Source: URNF01 sp045649855 (GTDB lineage Bacteria; Bacillota; Clostridia; Oscillospirales; Acutalibacteraceae). Taken from it: DNA of 9,890 nt. This document shows, one piece after another, positions 1 through 5,873 of this stretch. Each line of letters begins with the position of its first letter. Positions within the stretch are counted from its first letter, which is position 1. A program made the translations under genes and the position numbers. Under the pieces are notes generated by a model. It was given only the letters and a program-made list of their open reading frames with translations, did not search any database and was not told where the DNA came from. The DNA lies in NCBI GenBank assembly GCA_045649855.1, contig JAZRQN010000058.1:1-9890 (forward strand), written 5' to 3'.

Positions 1-685
1 CGGGCACAAATGAACCCGACAGGGCGAGGCGGCGTTCGATCTGATTGGCGATGGTGATGGCGATAATGCCGGGAATGACAGGCACGGTGATGCCTGGGTC
101 GCGGATTTTGTATAAAAACGCGTACAGCAGATTGTTATCAAAAAACATTTGGGTGGTGAGGAAATCGCATCCTGCGTCTACCTTTTCTTTCAGATAGCGG
201 ATATCTTCTGCGCGGTTGGCGCTTTCGGGGTGGATTTCGGGGTAGCACGCACCGCCGACACAAAAATCAGCGTCGCAGTCTTTGAGTTCACGCACCAGAT
301 CCACCGCGTGTTTGTAGTGCTGGTTACCGCACCCGTTTTGTTGCAATTCGGGGGTGAGATCGCCGCGCAGAGCGAGCACGTTCTCAATGCCTGCCGCTTG
401 CATATCCGCAATGCGTGCGCGGACCGTTTCAGGTGTCGAAGACACGCAGGTGAGATGGGCAAGCGTAGGCACACCGTAGGTTTTTTTGATGTTTTCAGCG
501 ATATCCAGGGTATAACGGCTGGTACCGCCGCCTGCGCCGTAGGTAACGCTCATAAACGCGGGTTGCAGTTTGGCAATTTCCTCGGTCGCGGTCTTTACGC
601 TGTCAAATGAGCTTTCGACCTTGGGCGGAAACACTTCAAACGACAGAGAAAGGGTATCTTGTTTGAGTAATTCTTTGAGTTTCAT
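1..685 (-). CDS. metF: Methylenetetrahydrofolate reductase (3' end outside window)
   Basis: This is the N-terminal 228 residues of MetF, the FAD enzyme that reduces 5,10-methylene-THF to 5-methyl-THF for methionine synthesis or acetogenic one-carbon flow. Seen in the sequence: the family start motif SFEVFPPK at residues 15-22, where E17 matches the catalytic Glu28 of the E. coli enzyme; VTYGAGG at 47-53; LALRGDL at 104-110, where D109 matches the flavin-tuning Asp120; and TQMFFDN at 178-184, where Q179 matches the folate-contacting Gln183. The frame is open to the window edge, and the E. coli enzyme is about 296 residues, so roughly a quarter is missing. The ATG at 685 lies 4 bp after the queT stop. 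The only ribosome-binding-like sequence is AAAGG about 11 nt upstream, inside queT, so translation is probably coupled to queT. Family assignment is secure. Which pathway it mainly serves cannot be seen here. Confidence 0.95.
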   Translation of the reverse strand, partial: MKLKELLKQDTLSLSFEVFPPKVESSFDSVKTATEEIAKLQPAFMSVTYGAGGGTSRYTLDIAENIKKTYGVPTLAHLTCVSSTPETVRARIADMQAAGIENVLALRGDLTPELQQNGCGNQHYKHAVDLVRELKDCDADFCVGGACYPEIHPESANRAEDIRYLKEKVDAGCDFLTTQMFFDNNLLYAFLYKIRDPGITVPVIPGIIAITIANQIERRLALSGSFVP

Positions 686-689
686 CCGC

Positions 690-1214
690 TCACAGCCTTT
701 CGAACAAATTGGTGCGGCGCACCGCCGCAAATAACAGCAAACCGCCGCCCGTACAGGCAACCAACTGCCCTGCCGACACGGTGGCGATATTGAACAGCAA
801 AATTCCAAACGAAAAATCGGTATACAGAGCAAAGGTGAGTTCCGTGCCGATGATCAGTCCGTTCAAAACGATGGGCGGCAGGGTGGACAATACGGGGAAT
901 CCTTTGATGCGCACCGAGCCGAGCCATTTTGTGAGCAGGGCAGCAAGTGCGGTGGCAAGTGTGCCAAAGAGGATGTCCCATGCGCCTGCAACGTTAGCGC
1001 CCATCGCCAATCCGAACGTGTTGGACAGCACACACCCGACAATGAGACCCGGGATAGCCGCAGGGGTGAACACCGGCAGAATGGTGAGCGCCTCGGAGAA
1101 ACGGCATTGAATGGGTCCAAAGGTCATAAAGGGGAGCAACAGGGTGAGCGCGCAGTACAGCGCGGCGATGATGCCTGCAGTGGCAAGGAATTGTACGTTT
1201 TTTTGTTGTTTCAT
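690..1214 (-). CDS. queT: QueT family transporter (queuosine precursor ECF S component)
   Basis: A small, very hydrophobic integral membrane protein of 174 residues, matching the QueT family. QueT members are predicted substrate-binding S components of energy-coupling-factor transporters that import queuosine precursors such as preQ0 or preQ1. Supporting stretches are FGPIQCRFSEALTILPVF (32-49), LPPIVLNGLIIGTEL (112-126) and a late GQLVAC (149-154), with five or six hydrophobic spans. An ATG at 1235 would add seven residues (MERRENT), but it has no Shine-Dalgarno sequence. The ATG at 1214 has a weak purine-rich site (GGAAAGAAGAG) and gives the usual family N-terminus, so I chose it. The gene follows the unknown gene at 1303 after a structured 88-bp gap and runs into metF 4 bp later. 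No ECF ATPase or T component is in the window, so it presumably shares a housekeeping ECF module. Family call is good; substrate is inferred from the family. Confidence 0.88.
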   Translation of the reverse strand: MKQQKNVQFLATAGIIAALYCALTLLLPFMTFGPIQCRFSEALTILPVFTPAAIPGLIVGCVLSNTFGLAMGANVAGAWDILFGTLATALAALLTKWLGSVRIKGFPVLSTLPPIVLNGLIIGTELTFALYTDFSFGILLFNIATVSAGQLVACTGGGLLLFAAVRRTNLFERL

Positions 1215-1247
1215 CGTGTTTTCTCTTCTTTCCATAGTTTTGTTTTA

Positions 1248-1314
1248 CGTCAGGATGGTTTCGAACTGACGATGCGTTTGCACCGTAAACGCATCGGTAG
1301 AATTATTGCACGGT
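1248..1314 (-). promoter_or_regulatory. Structured leader upstream of queT, candidate riboswitch
   Basis: On the minus strand two hairpins sit between the upstream stop codon and queT. Hairpin 1 is a perfect 10-bp stem, CGATGCGTTT pairing with AAACGCATCG (plus-strand positions 1287-1296 and 1270-1279), with a 7-nt loop ACGGTGC. Hairpin 2 is a 6-bp stem CGTCAG/CTGACG (1266-1271 and 1248-1253) with a 12-nt loop. The two compete for bases 1270-1271. Five loop bases of hairpin 1, ACGGT, are complementary to ACCGT at 1310-1314, which would allow a pseudoknot. Neither hairpin is followed by a T run, so this is not a terminator. Known preQ1 riboswitches are compact pseudoknots found upstream of queuosine transport genes, but I could not match this sequence to a recalled class consensus. 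The riboswitch call is inference. Confidence 0.4.
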
Positions 1315-2034
1315 ATATACATACCGCCCGCCTTGCTTTTCTCGGGTGAGGACACCCGTGGCAAGCAGGAGTTTTAAAGCCGCCGATAATTTTCTACCGC
1401 GACAGCGCATTGCCCGTTCAAACGCGGTGGAGGTGAAGGTGTCGGCAAGCTTTGGCGGCAGACACCGTTTCAGATCACCCACGGTACGAATGGTGAGCGT
1501 ATCTCCCATGGCGGTGGGCACGCGTTCCAAGCGGTGCGCGCCTCGTTTGCCGTCGTTGCCCCAGCCGTCCTGTAACTTGTATTCATCCACGTCGATGAGT
1601 TGCAGTTGTAACGTGAGGTTTGGCAAAAACAGCATCTCAAGGATGTACAAAAGCTCGGGGAGCGCATCGTGAAAACCGCCCGTCTTGGACGAGCGACGCG
1701 GCTCACTGCGTTCTCCCGTTTCGGGGTTCACCCAGTACAGCGTCTTTTTGTGCACCAGCGGATAGATGACCGTAACGGGATATTCTTCGAGCAGTCGCAT
1801 CAGTTTCAAACGGAACTTGGAAAAATTACCGTTTTGAATTTCGATGACCCGCTCACCGTCGAAAATATCCGCGACCGCACCGCAAGGGAGCGGTATTTCG
1901 TGGTGGGTTTCATCCGCATCCAGCCAGAATTTAAGGGTTGCGTGCAACCGTTTTTCGTTCAGCCGTCCGATGCTTTCCCTGGTGGCAAGCCGCTCTTCTG
2001 CGGTCTGTTTTGCCGCTTCAAAATCTGCGCACAT
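1303..2034 (-). CDS. Uncharacterised protein with PD-(D/E)XK-like core and winged-helix-like C-terminus
   Basis: A 243-residue soluble protein that I do not recognise by name. Residues about 20-95 have the order of a PD-(D/E)XK nuclease-fold core: a helix with E27, then strands carrying VADIFDG (D56) and VIEIQNGNF (E65-I-Q67). The usual lysine is replaced by glutamine, a variant known in this superfamily. Residues about 184-243 look like a winged helix: the helical stretch TAFERAMRCRGRKLSAALKL (203-222), then GVLTREKQGGRYVYTV. No signal peptide or membrane span is seen. I chose the ATG at 2034 because GAGG lies 6 nt upstream. An in-frame ATG at 2088 would overlap the thioesterase gene by 71 bp and adds a basic, unstructured-looking segment. 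The chosen start overlaps the thioesterase stop by 17 bp, which implies translational coupling. Nuclease or DNA-binding activity is inferred from motif order only and could be wrong. Confidence 0.75.
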   Translation of the reverse strand: MCADFEAAKQTAEERLATRESIGRLNEKRLHATLKFWLDADETHHEIPLPCGAVADIFDGERVIEIQNGNFSKFRLKLMRLLEEYPVTVIYPLVHKKTLYWVNPETGERSEPRRSSKTGGFHDALPELLYILEMLFLPNLTLQLQLIDVDEYKLQDGWGNDGKRGAHRLERVPTAMGDTLTIRTVGDLKRCLPPKLADTFTSTAFERAMRCRGRKLSAALKLLLATGVLTREKQGGRYVYTVQ

Positions 2035-2785
2035 AGTCGTCCTCGTAAGAAAGTCTGGCGACAAACGCCGTGCCGCGTGCGTGCGCACCCGACACCCACG
2101 CTACACCGCCCGTTTTGTCTCCTTCGCGCCAGCGTTCTTCGGCGGCGGCAACGGAAAGACGGTCATCGGGGAGAATTTCTTTGTCAAAGCGGATGTACAA
2201 TCCGGTGATGTTCTTGTGGTCCATACCGCTGGGGATATTGTCGCACAGATAGTCGGCGTAACGGGTGTTGTTGACGTGTCCGTTGGGGTCCAGTTCACTC
2301 CAACGCGGCTTGAACGCCGCCACTTCCATGAGAGCAGGCGGCACTTCTTTGGTCGGGTCGGGACAGTTGTTGACACAGTCGGGTTGGTTGGGCCAACTAA
2401 GGTCTGCGAGCGCATCGGGACGGAGCAGGCGGTGGTTCTTGGTATCCACCAGCGCAAACGCGGTTACGCTGTCGATGAGCGGATTGCCCTGCTCGTCGGT
2501 CATGCTGTAACAGCGGAAAAACTGTATCCCTTTGACGTCGCGGTGCCAGGTGGTGAGGGTTACCTTTTCGCCCATTTCGGGCAAACGGGTGATGTTGGAA
2601 CAAAGACGGGTAACCACAAACGCAATGCCGCGTTCGCGGAGCACCGCAAAGGATAAACCGTGCTCATCCATCTGTCGCTCACCGATTTCCTGTTGCAACT
2701 GTAAAAGCGCAGAGAGGCGCAGACGATTGTCTGCGCCTACTGCGTATGATGGAATATGCAATTCTTGTTTGAAGGTCATAGCCAT
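2018..2785 (-). CDS. Acyl-ACP thioesterase (double hotdog)
   Basis: A 255-residue cytoplasmic protein of the bacterial acyl-ACP thioesterase family, related to plant FatA/FatB. It hydrolyses acyl-ACP to release free fatty acids. Two hotdog halves are visible. The N-terminal half carries LSALLQLQQEIGERQMDEHG (25-44, with the substrate-pocket helix) and LTTWHRDVKGIQFFRCY (77-93). The C-terminal half carries the catalytic-type motif LDPNGHVNNTRYADY (165-179), with D166, N168 and H170. Length is typical for the bacterial members. The start at 2785 has AAGGTG 7 nt upstream on the minus strand; a second ATG two codons later is less well spaced. The gene begins 11 bp after the serS stop and ends inside the start of the next gene, so all are co-transcribed. 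Chain-length preference cannot be read from the sequence. Confidence 0.9.
   Translation of the reverse strand: MAMTFKQELHIPSYAVGADNRLRLSALLQLQQEIGERQMDEHGLSFAVLRERGIAFVVTRLCSNITRLPEMGEKVTLTTWHRDVKGIQFFRCYSMTDEQGNPLIDSVTAFALVDTKNHRLLRPDALADLSWPNQPDCVNNCPDPTKEVPPALMEVAAFKPRWSELDPNGHVNNTRYADYLCDNIPSGMDHKNITGLYIRFDKEILPDDRLSVAAAEERWREGDKTGGVAWVSGAHARGTAFVARLSYEDDYVRRF
2041..2044 (-). promoter_or_regulatory. Ribosome binding site deciding the start of the unknown gene
   Basis: On the minus strand GAGG lies 6 nt before the ATG at 2034, inside the last codons of the thioesterase gene. It favours this start over the in-frame ATG at 2088. Confidence 0.6.
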
Positions 2786-2796
2786 TTCAAATCACC

Positions 2797-4077
2797 TTAT
2801 TTAATGACTTCGATGCCGCCCATGAACGGACGGAGAACTTCGGGAACGGTGATGGAACCATCCGCGTTCTGATACTGCTCAACGATAGCAGGCATCACGC
2901 GGCTGGTCGCCAGGCCGGACGCGTTGAGGGTGTGTGCAAACTGCAGTTTGCCGTTCTCGTCGCGGTATTTCACATTGCCGCGGCGCGCCTGATAGTCGCG
3001 TGCGTTGGAAGCGGAGCTGACCTCTTTGTAGATGCCCATGGAGGGGATCCACACTTCGATATCATAGGTACGCGCCATCGAGAAGGAGCAGTCGCCTGCG
3101 GCGAGTTTGCTCAAACGATAGTGCAGACCCAGTTTCTGCATCAGACGTTCTGCCTTGCCGACCAGTTCTTCGAACGCGGCATCCGAACCCTCGGCGGTGG
3201 TGTACTGCACCATTTCCACCTTGTTGAACTGGTGGCCGCGGATCATACCGCGCTCTTCAGAGCGGTAGCTGCCAGCCTCACGGCGATAGCAGGGGGTGTA
3301 AGCGATATATTTGCAGGGAAGTTGTTCGGTGGGGATGATCTCATCGCGGTGCAGGTTGACAAGCGCGGTTTCCGCGGTGGGAAGCATAAATTTGTCGTCG
3401 CTGGAAGTGGGGTTTTTGATCCAATACACTTCGTCCGCGAATTTCGGGAACTGACCTGCGACGTAACCGCACTGGTATCCCAGCATATGCGGCGGCAGGA
3501 TGAATTCATAGCCGTCAGCGATGTGCTCGGAGATGAAGAAGTTGAGCAACGCCCACTCCAGACGAGCGCCCATACCGCGATACAGCCAAGACCCGTTGCC
3601 TGCGATCTTTGCGCCGCGTTCATAGTCGATCATACCAAGCGCTTCGCACAGGTCCACGTGATTTTTCGCTTCAAAATCGAACTTGGGCTGTTCACCGAAC
3701 AGATGCACTTCGGCGTTCTGTTCTTTGCCGCCTGCAACCACGTCTTCGTCCGGCAGGTTGGGAAGAGAGAGCATCAGATCTTTCTGTTTGGCTTCCAGTT
3801 CGGAGAGCGCGGTGTCCTTCTCTTTAACAGCGGCGGACAGTTCTTTCATTTCCGCCATCACAGCGGCAACGTCGCCACCTGTCTTTTTGATCTGCGGAAT
3901 TTTCTTGGAAGCGGCGTTCTGCTGCGCTTTCATGGAATCCACTTCAGCGGTCAGCGCGCGGCGCTGTTCGTCCAGGGCGAGAATCTCGTCGATGACGGTG
4001 TCCAGATCCATCTCTCTCTTTTTGATAGCCGCTTTGATCACGTCGGCTTCGGTGCGAATGCGTTTTAAATCTAACAT
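2797..4077 (-). CDS. serS: Serine--tRNA ligase
   Basis: A full-length (426 residues) class II seryl-tRNA synthetase, which charges tRNA-Ser and tRNA-Sec with serine. Residues about 1-105 are the two-helix coiled-coil arm that reads the tRNA long variable arm. The catalytic core has MLPTAETALV (231-240, TxE serine-binding motif), motif 2 as CYRREAGSYRSEERGMIRGH (263-282) followed by QFNKVEM, and motif 3 as LNASGLATSRVMPAIVEQYQ (384-403). Some segments differ from common bacterial SerS, for example NGSWLYRGMGARLEW (161-175) and KEVSSASN (351-358), where SSCSN is more usual. No catalytic residue seems lost. An AAGGGAAG ribosome site lies about 9 nt before the ATG. The parB stop is 36 bp upstream, which leaves no room for a T-box leader, so expression probably follows the parA promoter. 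Confidence 0.97.
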   Translation of the reverse strand: MLDLKRIRTEADVIKAAIKKREMDLDTVIDEILALDEQRRALTAEVDSMKAQQNAASKKIPQIKKTGGDVAAVMAEMKELSAAVKEKDTALSELEAKQKDLMLSLPNLPDEDVVAGGKEQNAEVHLFGEQPKFDFEAKNHVDLCEALGMIDYERGAKIAGNGSWLYRGMGARLEWALLNFFISEHIADGYEFILPPHMLGYQCGYVAGQFPKFADEVYWIKNPTSSDDKFMLPTAETALVNLHRDEIIPTEQLPCKYIAYTPCYRREAGSYRSEERGMIRGHQFNKVEMVQYTTAEGSDAAFEELVGKAERLMQKLGLHYRLSKLAAGDCSFSMARTYDIEVWIPSMGIYKEVSSASNARDYQARRGNVKYRDENGKLQFAHTLNASGLATSRVMPAIVEQYQNADGSITVPEVLRPFMGGIEVIK

Positions 4078-4113
4078 GTTGAAAACTTCCCTTCGTTTAT
4101 TGCAAATGATGAT

Positions 4114-4971
4114 TTATTCGGCAGCCAATTTGTTTGCAAGCGCTTGCAAATCGTCTTTACCGTAAAATTCCAGAATGAGTGTGCCGCTTTTATCGTTGCC
4201 TGCGACCTTGACCTTGCGCCCCAGTTGTTCGGAGAGGGCGAGTTCCACCTCTTCGTAGAAACTGTCGCGGCTGAATGCGGTAACGGGCTTTTGGGGTTTA
4301 TCGCCCTTCTTTGCGGCTTTGGCAAGACGCTCGATCTCGCGGACCGAAATATCTTTCGCGATGACCGCCTCTGCCATTTCCACCTGCTTGTCGGCGGTGT
4401 CAAAGGAGAGGATCGCTCTTGCGTGTCCCGCGCTCAAAGCACCTGCCGCCACCAGATTGGACACCTGTTCGGGCAGACCCAGCAAACGCAGTGCGTTTGC
4501 GACCGCAGGACGGGATTTATTGACGATCTTGGCGGTCTCTTCTTGGGTGAGGCCGTAAGACTGCATCAGCGTTTGATAACCCAGCGCTTCTTCCATGGGG
4601 TTCAGATCTTCGCGTTGCAGGTTTTCGATGAGGGCGAGTTCCGCGGTTTCGCGGTCATCCAGTTCGCGCACCACAACGGGGATCTCGGTGAGCCCTGCCA
4701 TACGGGATGCACGGTAACGGCGTTCGCCTGCGACGATCTGATAGCCGCCGCCTGCCATCGGACGAACCAAAAGCGGTTGCAACACGCCGTGTTGCGCGAT
4801 GGATGCGGACAGTTCGGCCAGCGCTTGGTCATCAAACTGTTTGCGCGGCTGTTCTTTGTTGGGGGTTACCTCATCGATGGGGAGGGTAACCGCTTTGCCT
4901 GCATCCTCCAGCGCGTTTTCTGCAAATAAGAGATCGAGGCCTTTTCCGAGGCCGCCTTTTTTCTGCGCCAT
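4114..4971 (-). CDS. parB: ParB/Spo0J chromosome-partitioning CTPase
   Basis: A 285-residue ParB (Spo0J) protein that loads on parS sites, spreads as a CTP-dependent clamp and works with ParA to segregate replication origins. Seen in order: a basic N-terminal ParA-stimulating peptide KGGLGKGLDLLF (5-16); the ParB/Srx domain with GERRYRAS (82-89) and LIENLQREDLNPMEEA (114-129), both CTP-pocket motifs; a helix-turn-helix around LTQEETAKIVNKSRPAVANA (141-160); and a C-terminal dimerisation region ending KLAAE. Length is normal for chromosomal ParB. AAGGAG lies 8 nt before the ATG, and its first bases are part of the parA stop codon (TAA), so translation of the pair is tightly coupled. The parA-parB pairing supports a chromosomal, origin-proximal locus. 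No convincing parS site was found in the window. Confidence 0.97.
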   Translation of the reverse strand: MAQKKGGLGKGLDLLFAENALEDAGKAVTLPIDEVTPNKEQPRKQFDDQALAELSASIAQHGVLQPLLVRPMAGGGYQIVAGERRYRASRMAGLTEIPVVVRELDDRETAELALIENLQREDLNPMEEALGYQTLMQSYGLTQEETAKIVNKSRPAVANALRLLGLPEQVSNLVAAGALSAGHARAILSFDTADKQVEMAEAVIAKDISVREIERLAKAAKKGDKPQKPVTAFSRDSFYEEVELALSEQLGRKVKVAGNDKSGTLILEFYGKDDLQALANKLAAE

Positions 4972-4983
4972 ACGTATATCTCC

Positions 4984-5748
4984 TTACGTGTTTTGTTGAA
5001 TGACCTCTTGCGCCAGGGCGGCGTATGCCAATGCGCCCTTGCTGTTGCGGTCGTAGTAGCCGATCGGTTTGCCGAAACTGGGCGCTTCGGACAGTCGCAC
5101 CGAGCGAGGAATGACCGAGGAATATACCTTTCTCGGGAAAAAGCGTTTCACTTCGTGCAACACCTGTTGCGTGAGGTTGAGGCGTCCGTCAAACATGGTG
5201 GGCAACACGCCCTCAATGTCGATAGCGGCATTGTACAGACGTTTGACCTGTCGCACGGTCGCCATCAACTGGGACAAACCCTCCAGCGCATAGTATTCGC
5301 ACTGAATGGGCACCAGCAGGGTATCCGCCGCACACAGACCGTTCAAGGTGAGCAGACCGAGCGAGGGCGGACAATCGATCATAATGAAGTCGTACTGTTC
5401 GCGCAGAGCCGCCAATACCGCTTTCAAACGGTTTTCACGGCGGTTCATATCCACCATTTCGATTTCGGCGCCTGCCAGATTGATGTTAGACGGTAACAAA
5501 TCGAGGTTTTGGAACGCGGTATGGATAACCGATGCAGACGGCTCCGCCTGCCCGGTCAGCAGTTCGTAGGTGGAGGATTTGACTGCACGCTTGTCCACGC
5601 CGACACCGCTGGTGGCGTTTCCTTGCGGATCGATGTCCACCAGCAACACCCGTTTTCCTGCCGCACCGAGTGCCGCAGACAGGTTGACCGATGTGGTGGT
5701 TTTGCCGACACCGCCTTTTTGATTGACCACCGCTATGACCTTTGCCAT
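4984..5748 (-). CDS. parA: ParA/Soj chromosome-partitioning ATPase
   Basis: A 254-residue ParA-family P-loop ATPase of the small chromosomal (Soj) type, with no N-terminal DNA-binding extension. It binds nucleoid DNA as an ATP dimer, partners ParB in origin segregation and, in Bacillus, controls DnaA. Seen: the deviant Walker A KGGVGKTTT (11-19) with signature lysine K11, the Walker A' segment LLVDIDPQGN (35-44, D40), Walker B FIMIDCPP (121-128, D125), and a basic C-terminal third with RKVYSSVIPRSVRLSEAP (206-223), the region used for DNA contact. An AGGAGGTG ribosome site lies 4-5 nt upstream of the ATG, close to the full consensus. This is the first gene of the leftward operon, 12 bp before parB. 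Confidence 0.97.
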   Translation of the reverse strand: MAKVIAVVNQKGGVGKTTTSVNLSAALGAAGKRVLLVDIDPQGNATSGVGVDKRAVKSSTYELLTGQAEPSASVIHTAFQNLDLLPSNINLAGAEIEMVDMNRRENRLKAVLAALREQYDFIMIDCPPSLGLLTLNGLCAADTLLVPIQCEYYALEGLSQLMATVRQVKRLYNAAIDIEGVLPTMFDGRLNLTQQVLHEVKRFFPRKVYSSVIPRSVRLSEAPSFGKPIGYYDRNSKGALAYAALAQEVIQQNT

Positions 5749-5787
5749 ACGGCACCTCCTTTTAGGATATTAGAGAATATATATACT

Positions 5788-5816
5788 ACTATATCATATA
5801 ATTTTCGCAGTGAAAA
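5788..5816 (-). promoter_or_regulatory. Sigma-A-type promoter of the parA operon
   Basis: On the minus strand TTTTCA (5811-5816) and TATAGT (5788-5793) are separated by exactly 17 bp in an AT-rich stretch, about 40 bp before the parA ATG. The -10 matches five of six consensus bases and the -35 four of six. Other TATA-like hexamers nearby make the exact -10 uncertain. It lies just downstream of the terminator of the preceding gene, as expected for a new transcription unit. Confidence 0.6.
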
Positions 5817-5839
5817 GGGGTTTTTGAAAGTTTTTATAT

Positions 5840-5870
5840 AAAAAAGAGACCGCCGATTAGCGGTCTCTTT
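5840..5870 (-). terminator. Rho-independent terminator after the M23 peptidase gene
   Basis: On the minus strand an 11-bp perfect stem (AAAGAGACCGC at 5860-5870, GCGGTCTCTTT at 5843-5853) with a 6-nt loop runs into six T residues (plus-strand A run 5840-5845). It begins 3 bp after the TAA stop of the peptidase gene and separates it from the parA promoter. On the plus strand the T run after the stem is short, so leftward termination is the main role. Confidence 0.88.
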
Positions 5871-5873
5871 CGA

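Noticed and set aside
149..610. Plus-strand open frame of 153 codons
   Set aside because: It is antisense to metF, whose conserved motifs run through the whole stretch on the minus strand.
1235..1235. Upstream ATG as the queT start
   Set aside because: No Shine-Dalgarno sequence precedes it, and the extra residues MERRENT are not typical of the family. The ATG at 1214 is preferred.
1270..1296. Perfect 10-bp hairpin considered as a transcription terminator
   Set aside because: Neither strand has a T run after the stem. It is reported as part of a possible regulatory leader instead.
3649..3664. CACGTG core that could be a parS site near parAB
   Set aside because: Only the central CACGTGA and a few flanking bases fit the TGTTNCACGTGAAACA consensus. 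The flanks are not palindromic and it lies in serS codons. No other good parS match was seen.
2932..4068. Long plus-strand open frame of 378 codons
   Set aside because: It lies wholly opposite serS, whose class II motifs are clear. The translation resembles no family and no promoter or ribosome site supports it. It is a codon-bias shadow.
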